Below the pieces are notes generated by a model. That model did no database searches, was not told the DNA's origin, and saw only the letters and a list, made by a program, of their open reading frames with translations. From a virus, in IMG/VR virus record IMGVR_UViG_3300009124_000019, positions 1-52,509 of that record: a stretch of 52,509 nt of DNA; one strand, given 5' to 3'. A program made the translations under genes and the position numbers. Positions 1 to 10,000 of the stretch are shown piece after piece. Positions within the stretch are counted from its first letter, which is position 1; every line of letters begins with the position of its first letter.

Positions 1-3000
1 TGCCCTCTGCCAGATCACCAGTGTCCTGATTGCTCAGGTCAAGGTTTGCACCAACTTGGAGTGCGATACGAGTATCAGCAAGTCCATTTACTTGAGCGTC
101 AGTGCGTTGAGTGAAGGAGAAGACGCCAGTAGAAGCGTTGTAACCGAGATCACCACTAGCACTGAATGCACCACGAGCGCGGGCATTAGTAAAGAAGATG
201 TTGGTTGATCCCTCTGTGAGGTTATCAGTGTTGATATCCGACTGAGTAACAGAAATAGTCCCGCTACCGTCATGCTGAATGCCAGTACCATAAGTGAAAG
301 CATTTCTAGTCCTCGCCTGAGTAAAGAATATATTGGTGGATCCCTCAGTCAGATTGTCAGTGTTGATCTCACTGAAGTCAACAGCAAGAGACAGCAGGTT
401 ACCTGCATCATTATACGTTGCCGAAATACCTGTGCCGCCATCAACCAGTGCAGCAACACGATCATCAACTCTCTCATCAGTGAAATAGAGGTTGCTGGTG
501 CCTTCTGTCAGAGCATCGGTATCATGGTTAGCGATACTACTAACCTCTGACTGGAAGAATGACAAGGTACCAGTAACATTCAAGTTACCTTGGACTTCAA
601 AGTTGGTGGTTGATCGGAAGTTAGCAACCGTCAGTCTGTTGTCAGAAGGATTGTATGTAAGGTTTGCAGAGTCAGTGCGGATCTCAGTGAATCCGTTGTT
701 GGAGGAAACGAATGCAGGGAAGTAAGTCAGGTTAGAAGTTGCTGTCTCAGTAACATCAACCAGATTTGACTTATCTGCAGTACCTGTCAGGTCACCAGTT
801 ACATCACCAGTGATCTGTCCAGTAACACCCAACGTGCCACCCATGGTGGTGTTGTTGGTGACTGCCAGAGTGCCCAGAGTAGAGGTGCCTGTGATCTCTG
901 CATTACCAGAAGTGGAGTGCAGGGTGATCTTGTCAGTGCCACCACCATTCTGCAACTTGAGGGTCTTAGAAGCACCACGGAGGACCATGCTGTCCTTAAA
1001 CAGTGAGGTGCTATCAACCGTCAGAGTGCCATCCAGCTGCTGATTACCATCAACATTCAGATCAGAATCAAAGTCAACATTCTGTGTAACTTGCAGAGTA
1101 TCATCAATGATTGTCCTGCCTGCAACGTCTAGCGTGCCAGCAATGTCAGTGTTACCAGTTGCACCAGAAACAATAAACTTGTTAGTGTTGACGATAATCG
1201 ATCCACCAACGTTGACGTTAGAAGTCGTGTTGATGGTAACAATGTTGGCAGTGGTAGCAGCAACTGTGGCAGAGGTGATTGTACCGTCTGCAGTGATGTT
1301 ACCTGTAGCACCGAAGAAGGTGATGGTTTCATTCTGGTCAGGTCCGATGAATACATTCGCACCGAAGAAGGAATCTTCGTAGACTGCCGCGCCACCATTA
1401 GGCACCATGATTGCACAGTTGCCAGTAAGACGAGTTGCGGTCTCATTCTTAGTGAATTCAACGCGACCACGGAATTCCTGGTTACCTTTCTGGACAACGT
1501 TACCATCTACCTCAAAGTTACCATAGACCTTGAAGTCTTCTCCGACTACAAAATCTTTAGCAATCGTCGCACCACCAGCAACTCTCAGAGCACCAGAGGC
1601 AGAGAAGCTAGATCCAGTGGATGCGTTAGTAGTATCAGTGATACTAACAATATCACCCAGTGTGGATGTGCCAGAGACATCAGCGTTACCGTTGATATCA
1701 ACGTTATCATTGATGGTTGTCAGACCTTCGATCTGAGTTGTGCCAGCAATGAAGGTGTTACCGTTGTCAGTGTCAACGGTGAATCTGTCAACCAGAGAAG
1801 ATCTGATTACAAAGTTTTCGTTAGTAGCATCAATGAGTAGAGTGTCATTGATAGTTGTTTGGTCAGATACAACCAAAGTGCCACTGACTGTAGCATTGTC
1901 ATCAATGATAACTGTGCCGCCATTAGAATCCAGAGTCAGGTTACCTGCTACTGTACTAATTTCAGAAGCACCATCAACACCAATCTTAACGTTGTCTGCT
2001 GTAATGTCAGTAGAGGTGATTGCCTGGTTAAAGGTAATAGGACCGTTAACGGTGTGAGTATCGGTAGAACCATCACCGATTGTATTGTTTCCTCTCAGTT
2101 GTGCTGCACCAGTGACAACAAAGTCAGAAGAAACTTGGACGTTGTTAGTAGATGAGTCAAGGACTAGCGATCCGCCGTTGGCGTAGATTCCTCTGCTTCC
2201 TCCCGTTGCACCACTACCAAGGCGGATGTCGTTGGCGTAGAGTCCCGATACGGCGGTAACAAGTTGGTTGGCTTGTACAGTACCCGTAATAACATGCGTG
2301 TCCGCTGCATCATCGCCAATAGTCGTGTTGCCATCGACTGTGAGCGTGCCATCAATCTGTGTATTGCCATCAACATTGAGGTTACCGTCTACATCAGCAT
2401 TATCTGTGATATTGACAGTGCCGCCAGCGGAGTCAAGGATGAGGTTACCAGACAGAGTGCCGATCTCGTTAGCAGCATCAGTGCCAATTTTCAGGTCACG
2501 AATGTTTGCTCGTGCTGCACCAGTCAGTGCCTGGTTAAACTGGACTGTGCCGTTGACTGTATGAGAGTCAGAGGACTGGTTACCAATGGCAGCATTGCCA
2601 TTGACAGTAAATGTACCATTAGCAAATGTATTGCCAGTCTGTGCGTCTACAGTAAATGTAGAGGCAACTGCGAAGTCATCTGTGACATCCAGAGTGCCTG
2701 TGATGTCAACATTACCACCGAAACTACCATTGTCGGTAACAAATAGATCATCTCCCACATAAAGATCGAGACCGATACCAGCGCCACCACCAACGATAAA
2801 AGTACCAGAAGCAGAGTTGGTTGCATTAGTAGTATCAAATAGTTTAATAGATCCAGCGTCAAGACCTGATCTTGATCCGTTGAATGCTTCACTGCTATTG
2901 GTTGCATTATGATAGAGAGCATAACGCGAAGCGGAATTGTCCCAACCAAAGAAACCAACTCTGGCAGTGGAATCATAATATCTAAACTCAACACCACGGT

Positions 3001-6000
3001 CCTTAGCATCATTGCTAGTAGGAGCAGTGTCACCACCCAAGGTGATGATAGGATCGTCTAATGTGACAACGGTGGAGTTGACTGTGGTAGTAACACCATT
3101 AACAGTCAAGTTACCTTCGATAGTTGCATTTGTATTAACAAGCAGACTACCATCAACAGTTACATCATCAGTGAATGTAGTGACAGCGTTGACTGTAAAG
3201 ACATCAGTATTTGCATCACCGATTGTGGTCAGAGGACCATTGATCGTAAACTGCTCGTTAAATGTAGCGTAACCATGGACCAGGATAGCACCATCAGTAG
3301 CGTTACCCTGTCCAACACGACCAATGGTTGTGAAACCAGACTCACCAAGAATACTGAATTCAACCGTATCGTTAGTGTTGACCTTACCAACGTAGAAGTC
3401 ATCGCCAACATGCAGGTCTTGGACAATACCAACACCACCAGCAACTCTCAGTTGAGCATCAGCATCGTCTGCGAAGGATGCGTTGTGTGCTGTGCCACCA
3501 CCCATATAGGTGCGATACAGGACATCAACGTTATTGAGCAGAGAAGGACGTGTGCGAGCAACACCAGCATCTTTGACGACCAGACGGTCTGCCAGATAGA
3601 TGTCACCACCAACACGGAGATCCTTATCCATGTTGACGCCGCCAGCGAAGGTGGCATTGCCATTTGAGCTCAAAGTGATGTCTGAGTCAGTCGTAGCAAT
3701 AACGATATTGTTAGTGCGCTCAAACGTATTGAAACCACCAATGTTGAGACTACCCTCAATATCAGTGTTGCCATTTGTAGATTCTATACGGAATTTCTGG
3801 TCAATACCATTAGTAATAGTAAGGTACTTCCCAGTTACATCCATCAAGAAGTCATTGTGGAAGACCACATCGTCATCCACATCCAGGGTTGCATTGAATG
3901 TGACATCACTATCAACGTTAAGAGTTGAATCGAAGTCAACACCTTGGACTACATGCAGTGTCCCTTGGACATCAGTATTACCATTGTCAGTATCAACAGT
4001 AAACTTATTAACCGATCCAGCAGTGCGGATAATAAATTCTTTATTGTCAGCAGTGACGATGAGATTATCTGTAATCTCAGTTTCAAGTTGGATGTCTACT
4101 GTACCTTCAATAACTGTGTTACCAGTTGCACTCTCGATAGTAAACTTGTCAGTGGTATTGTTTCTAACAGCGAAGTTGGCATCAATGTCAACAGTGCCGT
4201 CAATCTCAACGTTACCATTCAGGTGAGTCGTGCCACCGACGTTAAGATTCTCAGAAATACCTGTGCCACCAGTCACCACCAAGGTGCCAGTTGTAGGTGT
4301 CTTCCAAGTAGAAGAAGTGTTTGTGGTTAGTCTGAGGTTACCAGCAATGATAGGAGCGTCAGTGCCAGAGAAAACTTCATTAGAGTTAGTCGCGTTGTAG
4401 AGGAAGCGATAGCCGCCAGTGTCAGACCAAATGTTAGAGTCCGCATAATCTTCGTCCCAACCATAGAATCCGAATCGCTCTTGACTATCATAATACCTAA
4501 ACTCGATACCACGATCTTTGTTATCATCTGCAACAAGTGTATCCTCACCACCCAGAGTGATGATTGGATCTTGTACAGTCATGACAACTGAGTTGACAGT
4601 AGTCGTCACACCATCAACCTGCAGGTCACCACGGATCTGCACAAGACCCGTCGCTGCATCATCATCACCTGGATCAAGCACCATCGTAGCATCACGAGTG
4701 CTCAAAACATTGTATTGGAATCTGTAGTCCTCTACGTTAACAAAGTATGCAGCGTCAGTACTGGAGATTGTGATCTCATTGTCAGCAGTGATATTGATAT
4801 TTGCAGTGCCACCAGCATTAGTGTTGTTGGCAGTGACATTCATATTACGGTCTTCTGCCTCATTTACTTCGAGGTGGAAGTCTACATTCCCAGAGGTCCG
4901 TTTAATGAACTGGTTGGTTTTTGTAACGTCAAGAGTAATATTACCAGAGATGGTAGTATCGAGGTTAATGTCAATAAGACCAGTGAAGCTCGATCCCCAG
5001 TCTGCACTACCGTTACCGTTAGGGTCGTCAGCAGCAACAGAAGGATAGGAATTACCCTGATCCAGAATCCCAGGCTGAAAAGGATACTCAGCAGTATCGT
5101 AACCAGTGACACGGAATACGCTACCTCCTGTCCTGTTATTAATATTAACGTGGTTAATGGCGGTAATGCCATGATAAGCATTATCAGTCGTCCTTTCGGG
5201 GTCAAGCTCAAAAGTCTCCGTTGCGTTTTGATCGGTAAACATGAGACGACCCAACGATTGCAGTTGGGAATTCTCAATCGCATTTTCAGCGATTGTGACG
5301 TGACCATTTGCGTCTACGTCAAAGTCTTCCTGGTCGAAACTCGCAATACCCTTTTGCTCGACTCCATCAGTACCCAGGTCTCTCCATCCACCCTGATCGT
5401 CTGAATCGCCCTGTTGGGTGTTGTGTGAAGGTTCGCCGAGTCCTGCGGGGATATCCCGAATAGCAGCCTGATATGTTCTGCCATTAGATGCAATAATCTT
5501 GCTGAATCTAGGATACGCAGTAGAGTTATCGTAAACGGTGAAAGATGTGCCATCCTTTGCCCCCTGAGTCGCTGTTGCGATTGGTGAGGTATTAGCATAG
5601 ATGAGACGACCATATCTGTCAACTTGAAGGTTGACGGTATTAACTGTCTCTGCGCCAGTTGTAGCACTGATCAAAGGATTGACCAGAGGATCCATCGCGG
5701 AGATTGGGTTGTACTTACCAACCACAACTGTGGTATCTGCTAGATCAAGGAATGGATTAGATGTCTGTGCATTACCATTCTGGACAATAATACGACCACT
5801 ACCACCAGTGATGGTCCTAGAAACAATCGTGCCTTCTGCTTGACGAGAAAGCATACCGAAGGTGGTCATGTTTGCCAGTGATGACAGGTCACTGTCCAAT
5901 GGTTGTGCGTCAGCAATACCGAAGTCGGTCAGTGTTGTTGGGTTGTCTGCATCAATAATACGACCACGGGAGTCAACCGTAATACGAGTATAGGTGCCAG

Positions 6001-6415
6001 TTGCTGCTAGATCATTCTCATCGTAGTGGGGAAGTGCCACCACATAATTCAATTCAGCAGTAATGGTGAGGTTTGAGGATCCATCAAAAGTACCTGCACC
6101 AGACATGTCACCACCAAGGGCGATCTGTCGTGCGTTGGCAAGTCTAGTTGCCGTAGCAGAGTTACCTACAAGTGATCCAGTAATGGCACCTGCTTCAAAG
6201 TTACCGTCAGCATCTCTTTTAACAAGAGTGTTAGCAGTATTTGATTCGGTCTCAATGGGTCTCTCATATCGAAGAGAGTTCCATGCAGTAACACCATCAC
6301 CGATCTTGATACGCGAAGTATCAATTTCGATACCCAATTCGCCCTGAGCGAGGATCGGGTTGACGTTTGCCCACTGCTGAGCACCGTCACGTCTAAGTTG
6401 AATTCTATTTGCCAT
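1..6415 (-). CDS. Long tail-fibre-like protein, N-terminal 2138 codons (cut by left edge)
   Basis: A reading frame starts with ATG at 6415-6413 (MANRIQLRRDGAQQW) and appears open to the window edge; I checked the frame near 5330, 3050 and 2-100. The N-terminus (residues 1-50, with NPILAQGELGIEID and KIGDGVTAWNSL) is the fibre-head type seen in many phage tail fibres (Mtd-N-like). Two copies of a DPIITLGG...KDRG.EFRYYDS module lie near residues 615-650 and 1120-1160. At least six (K/R)F.v...GNT.i.GT motifs follow a beta-rich fibre pattern. Near the edge, LTEG..N.(Y/F)FT..R repeats occur at about residues 1970-2090. It probably acts outside the virion in host recognition. It is separated from the rest by a terminator and has its own late promoter at 6465-6472. 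The C-terminus, where the receptor-binding tip would be, is not in the window. Homology to a particular fibre gene cannot be decided here. Confidence 0.9.
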   Translation of the reverse strand, partial: MANRIQLRRDGAQQWANVNPILAQGELGIEIDTSRIKIGDGVTAWNSLRYERPIETESNTANTLVKRDADGNFEAGAITGSLVGNSATATRLANARQIALGGDMSGAGTFDGSSNLTITAELNYVVALPHYDENDLAATGTYTRITVDSRGRIIDADNPTTLTDFGIADAQPLDSDLSSLANMTTFGMLSRQAEGTIVSRTITGGSGRIIVQNGNAQTSNPFLDLADTTVVVGKYNPISAMDPLVNPLISATTGAETVNTVNLQVDRYGRLIYANTSPIATATQGAKDGTSFTVYDNSTAYPRFSKIIASNGRTYQAAIRDIPAGLGEPSHNTQQGDSDDQGGWRDLGTDGVEQKGIASFDQEDFDVDANGHVTIAENAIENSQLQSLGRLMFTDQNATETFELDPERTTDNAYHGITAINHVNINNRTGGSVFRVTGYDTAEYPFQPGILDQGNSYPSVAADDPNGNGSADWGSSFTGLIDINLDTTISGNITLDVTKTNQFIKRTSGNVDFHLEVNEAEDRNMNVTANNTNAGGTANINITADNEITISSTDAAYFVNVEDYRFQYNVLSTRDATMVLDPGDDDAATGLVQIRGDLQVDGVTTTVNSVVMTVQDPIITLGGEDTLVADDNKDRGIEFRYYDSQERFGFYGWDEDYADSNIWSDTGGYRFLYNATNSNEVFSGTDAPIIAGNLRLTTNTSSTWKTPTTGTLVVTGGTGISENLNVGGTTHLNGNVEIDGTVDIDANFAVRNNTTDKFTIESATGNTVIEGTVDIQLETEITDNLIVTADNKEFIIRTAGSVNKFTVDTDNGNTDVQGTLHVVQGVDFDSTLNVDSDVTFNATLDVDDDVVFHNDFLMDVTGKYLTITNGIDQKFRIESTNGNTDIEGSLNIGGFNTFERTNNIVIATTDSDITLSSNGNATFAGGVNMDKDLRVGGDIYLADRLVVKDAGVARTRPSLLNNVDVLYRTYMGGGTAHNASFADDADAQLRVAGGVGIVQDLHVGDDFYVGKVNTNDTVEFSILGESGFTTIGRVGQGNATDGAILVHGYATFNEQFTINGPLTTIGDANTDVFTVNAVTTFTDDVTVDGSLLVNTNATIEGNLTVNGVTTTVNSTVVTLDDPIITLGGDTAPTSNDAKDRGVEFRYYDSTARVGFFGWDNSASRYALYHNATNSSEAFNGSRSGLDAGSIKLFDTTNATNSASGTFIVGGGAGIGLDLYVGDDLFVTDNGSFGGNVDITGTLDVTDDFAVASTFTVDAQTGNTFANGTFTVNGNAAIGNQSSDSHTVNGTVQFNQALTGAARANIRDLKIGTDAANEIGTLSGNLILDSAGGTVNITDNADVDGNLNVDGNTQIDGTLTVDGNTTIGDDAADTHVITGTVQANQLVTAVSGLYANDIRLGSGATGGSRGIYANGGSLVLDSSTNNVQVSSDFVVTGAAQLRGNNTIGDGSTDTHTVNGPITFNQAITSTDITADNVKIGVDGASEISTVAGNLTLDSNGGTVIIDDNATVSGTLVVSDQTTINDTLLIDATNENFVIRSSLVDRFTVDTDNGNTFIAGTTQIEGLTTINDNVDINGNADVSGTSTLGDIVSITDTTNASTGSSFSASGALRVAGGATIAKDFVVGEDFKVYGNFEVDGNVVQKGNQEFRGRVEFTKNETATRLTGNCAIMVPNGGAAVYEDSFFGANVFIGPDQNETITFFGATGNITADGTITSATVAATTANIVTINTTSNVNVGGSIIVNTNKFIVSGATGNTDIAGTLDVAGRTIIDDTLQVTQNVDFDSDLNVDGNQQLDGTLTVDSTSLFKDSMVLRGASKTLKLQNGGGTDKITLHSTSGNAEITGTSTLGTLAVTNNTTMGGTLGVTGQITGDVTGDLTGTADKSNLVDVTETATSNLTYFPAFVSSNNGFTEIRTDSANLTYNPSDNRLTVANFRSTTNFEVQGNLNVTGTLSFFQSEVSSIANHDTDALTEGTSNLYFTDERVDDRVAALVDGGTGISATYNDAGNLLSLAVDFSEINTDNLTEGSTNIFFTQARTRNAFTYGTGIQHDGSGTISVTQSDINTDNLTEGSTNIFFTNARARGAFSASGDLGYNASTGVFSFTQRTDAQVNGLADTRIALQVGANLDLSNQDTGDLAEG

Positions 6416-6464
6416 TGCTTAAAAACGATCCTAGCAGTACGGACGAAATACAGTCTTTCTGACT

Positions 6465-6472
6465 TATTTATG
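6465..6472 (-). promoter_or_regulatory. T4-type late promoter (CATAAATA) for the tail-fibre gene
   Basis: The minus strand reads CATAAATA, close to the T4 late consensus TATAAATA, 50 bp upstream of the fibre ATG. It begins immediately after the T-tract of the terminator at 6473-6498, so the fibre gene starts a new late transcription unit. Confidence 0.75.
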
Positions 6473-6498
6473 CGTAATAAAAAACCCCCTTGCGGGGG
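6473..6498 (-). terminator. Rho-independent terminator
   Basis: On the minus strand a CCCCC/GGGGG stem with loop GCAA is followed by TTTTTTATTA. It lies 7 bp past the stop codon of the 69-aa gene and ends the upstream transcription unit just before the fibre promoter. Confidence 0.9.
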
Positions 6499-6504
6499 TA
6501 GGGG

Positions 6505-6714
6505 TCATTCTGCTTCTGCTTCTTCAGAAGTCTCTTCTTCTGGTGCAAGATACTCCAGAGTTTCAATAGCACCAAGAAGTTTAAGTGCTGTTGCTTCATT
6601 ATCTTTAATTTTCTTACCAAGCTCATTATTCTCTTTGAGCAGAGATTGGTAACGGGTGCGGAATTGCTCAAGCAGTTCTTCTTGAGTTGCGGTTTCAGTC
6701 ACTTCAGCTGGCAT
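6505..6714 (-). CDS. Small acidic coiled-coil protein (69 aa), unknown function
   Basis: It starts MPAEVTETATQEELLEQF and has a heptad-like helix through residues 10-55 (LLKENNELGKKIKDNEATAL), then an acidic tail rich in Glu (EEETSEEAEAE). The start is supported by GGAG seven bases upstream of the ATG. The gene overlaps the 3' end of the 91-aa gene by 11 bp, which suggests translational coupling. It is the last gene before the terminator. A chaperone or assembly role for the adjacent large structural protein or fibre is possible from context only; no motif fixes the function. Confidence 0.8.
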   Translation of the reverse strand: MPAEVTETATQEELLEQFRTRYQSLLKENNELGKKIKDNEATALKLLGAIETLEYLAPEEETSEEAEAE

Positions 6715-6979
6715 TGTTGTCTCCTTTTAATAATGATTTAAGTAGGTCTTTGATTTCACCGATGTCCGATTTTAACTCAGATACCTCATCTTGTAAAGTA
6801 TCGAATTTCTCAGCTTTCTTTTGACGGCGTTGGTATGCCGCCATGTACTCGTCATATTCATCCACGTTGCAATTCACTATAGCATTTGAATAAGGATCAC
6901 GATACCATCCATCTCTCCCCTTAACGGGGATGAGATCTTTATGGAATTTACCGTCTGATTCTGGGCTTGACATACTCAC
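6704..6979 (-). CDS. Small conserved-type protein with C-terminal coiled coil (91 aa)
   Basis: Residues 20-55 contain a compact aromatic segment (GRDGWYRDPYSNAIVNC, then DEYDEYMAAYQRR). It is followed by a leucine-heptad helix (FDTLQDEVSELKSDIGEI and LLKSLL). I recall similar short proteins from cyanophage structural regions, but I cannot confirm this without a search. No strong Shine-Dalgarno is visible before the ATG. The gene follows the 2,455-aa structural gene by 35 bp and overlaps the 69-aa gene downstream; both may form a small unit from the promoter candidate at 6991-7018 or be read through from upstream. Function is unknown. Confidence 0.8.
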   Translation of the reverse strand: MSMSSPESDGKFHKDLIPVKGRDGWYRDPYSNAIVNCNVDEYDEYMAAYQRRQKKAEKFDTLQDEVSELKSDIGEIKDLLKSLLKGDNNAS

Positions 6980-6990
6980 TAATTATAATT

Positions 6991-7018
6991 ATAATAACCG
7001 TGTAGGGGTTGAAATCAA
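6991..7018 (-). promoter_or_regulatory. Candidate sigma70-type promoter for the two small coiled-coil genes
   Basis: The minus strand shows TTGATT, a 16-bp spacer and TATTAT in an AT-rich stretch just before the 91-aa gene. The -35 box overlaps the end of the 2,455-aa gene. It is weaker than the promoters near 51.15 and 52.03 kb and may be chance in AT-rich DNA. Confidence 0.35.
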
Positions 7019-10000
7019 GTAGCTAGAGCTATTGCTCTAAGGTCAGCAATGAGTGGTACTCTTGCTTGGTTTCTGGACTTCATAACAATCTTCACTTGGA
7101 AGGCGTTAAAGTTAAGTCCCCTTGCTTCATATGTATAATCCTTCCAGAGGTATTCTTCTGTAGGGGTTGTATCATATGCTTCACCCAAGTTTTGATTGGA
7201 AGTGGGAAGACCCATTTGTGTCCAACCAATAGTATTAGGATCAGTAGCATCACCAACCTTGAATGCCTTGTAGTAGATACGAAGCTCGGTAGCAGGGTGA
7301 CGGGTGACTTGGAAGTCAATCTTCAGTGAGCGTGCTTCTCTACCCAGGCGAGCGAGACGTGTGATATACACAGCATCGTTTTGATCACCGTATGGATTCA
7401 GAGACACGTCCTGAGTGCGGTCAATCTGAGACTGTTGTCCATAGACTGAAGCACCACCTGGCCAATCATTGATACGGTTTGTAGTCGTAATCAGTGATGT
7501 ACGGTCAAGGTCAATACAGGGTGAGAGGGTGGGTTTATCAGATGCTAACTGGATTGCCATAGTCAGTGACTTGTTACCATCCAGTTTATTCTCTTCATTG
7601 ATCTTAGAGCAGACCATTTGAGGAGAGGTAAACTGATTCACCTCATTCAACACAACATCCACAAAAGTGCCGTTGTTAATGAAGGAGTTTTGGTCTCTAG
7701 GAGATGATGCACCTTCACCACCACCGTCACTAACAGAAGTAGAGGTAGTAGTATTTACACGAGCAGTAATGTCAGTATCTGGCAGCACCATCGTCGAAAT
7801 GGTAGGAGTCAGAGTTTCAAACTGCACATTCTGAGATGCAAGACATTTTGTGCCACCACCACGAATACCGTTGGTAGCAACGTGCTCAACCTGAAGCATA
7901 TAAGTATCAATCCAAGGACACTCAAGGCTTTGATGCACTTTGTTGATCTCTGTCAGAGGAATACCATCAAGGTTATAGCATTCAACAATAGCGCCAGCAG
8001 GGTGAGAAATATCTGCAGTGCCGTCAGCACCACGACCGCTAGCTGCAACAGTCAAGACTTGACCGTTAGTAGAAATACCAGAGTACTTGATAATCTCAAC
8101 ACTATTAGACTGACTTGGTAGTCCAGTAAGTGGTCTCAAAGATCTGATCAACAGATAACCAGGATTGAGGTTACCAATTTGCGATCCGCCAATAATCTGG
8201 TGGAAGGAAGATGCATCCTGGACCTGAATTGAAGTTGCACCTGCAGAGAGCGAAGTGGTCAACGTTGTAGAAGGTACTTCGGACTTCACATTGGTGATTT
8301 CAACATTATTACTACGTTGGTGCATACCATGATTTCTGTGGTAAATAAGGATCTCCTTATCATCACTTGGGAAACTAGGTGCCTGTGTAGGATAGATGTT
8401 GTAAGTATCACCTGAATATGTGATCGAAGTGATAGTTGCAGATGTGCCACCAGGCTCTGACAGAGTATCAGCAGCATCGTATGCTTTACTGATATAGTTA
8501 AGTGTCAGTGTCTGAGTGCCTGTGTTGTATTCGGTAACAATACCAGTTGCTGCAGATCCAGATCCACTAACTTCATCACCAACTTCAAATGTGCCGTTGA
8601 AGATTGCAGAAAGGACAATAGTAGCAACTGACTGAGATGATGCGATTCCTTGGAATGCATTACCGTTAGCATCGAGGAAACCAGCGGACCAGTTACCTTC
8701 GATATCTGTAATTGTAATCTCCTCAGGATCCTTAGTAGCATCAAATGCTTGGACGGTGCCACTTGCACCAGAAGGATTCTGAATAATTCTCGCACCAACA
8801 GTAAACTCATTGTTTGTGCCAACAGGCAGCTGCAGAGTTTGCTTGGGTTTGATGGTTTGAATTGGATTCTCAATCAATGTGTGAATACCACCATTACCTC
8901 TCCCAAGGGTGCCATTGTTAAACAGCGCAGTGCCAAGGGATTGAGTAAACTGAGCACGATACATGGTAAACTTCAAGTCTTCATACTGGTCAGCAGTCCA
9001 GGTAGAAGCGTTTTGTGACTTGAAGAGCACACCAGCATATGGTTGCTCAGAGATCGTCCTTGTGCCAGAGACATCGATGTCACCCATTCTGGAGATCCAG
9101 ACATTGTACTCGTTAGAGTCGGACAGAAGCACGAAGCAATATTCAATCGAAGACTTGATATAAACAGGAGATCTGAAGGTGAAACGAGTAGGAATACTTG
9201 CGTTTTCAGACAACTCAACAATGTCAGGATCGATAGTGGTATCAGAGAAGGGAAGAATATCCTTAGTGGGATAACCATTCTCCATGGTCCTGATCTGAAT
9301 AGAGATAGGAATGTTAGCGTCCTTAGTCCTGAAGAAGACATCAACACCAGTCAGATATACACCACCTTCCTCATCAACAATGAAGGATTGTGCAAGAGGG
9401 TCATACCAACCAATTTGACGCTCCTCAGTCCTGGTTGTAATAACAGTCCTTTCGTCATTAACTGTGTCACGGACGATCTCTGCGTTACGGACTGCCAGGA
9501 TATTCTCTCTAACAGTGCGAAGTGTGCCACTTGCAGAGTAACTGGTATCTGCCGAAGAATCGACATTACCAGGAGTCTTATCATTAGTTGGAGATGTTGT
9601 AACTCTAACTGTCCGTGTGCCAGTTGCCCAACGTGGGTTGGAATCATTCTTAGGAGAAGGAATGAATAGAGTGCCTTGCAGGTTACCGATGTTATCGGAA
9701 AGCAGACGACGATCTCTAACAACAGCACGAGCACCAGAGGTCTGACCAATTAGTACTTCACCAACGTTAACGTTACCGAAGAAATCAGGACTTACAGTCT
9801 CAGCAAGAGATTGAATATCAATATTCAGATAAGAGGTTTGTGATGCATAAGAAGCAGCAAGTTGTGCTTCACCCTGACCGTAGGGGTCAGTCTTATATCC
9901 ATCATCAGGTGCTGCAACTTTCAGTTGACAACCAGAAGTTTCACCAATTACAGTTTCACCAACAACGAATGGAGTTTCATTAGTGTTTGGATCTTGGGTT

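Noticed and set aside
4715-5404. 229-aa plus-strand frame
   Set aside because: Antisense to the tail-fibre frame, which stays open with fibre-type protein; no start signals.
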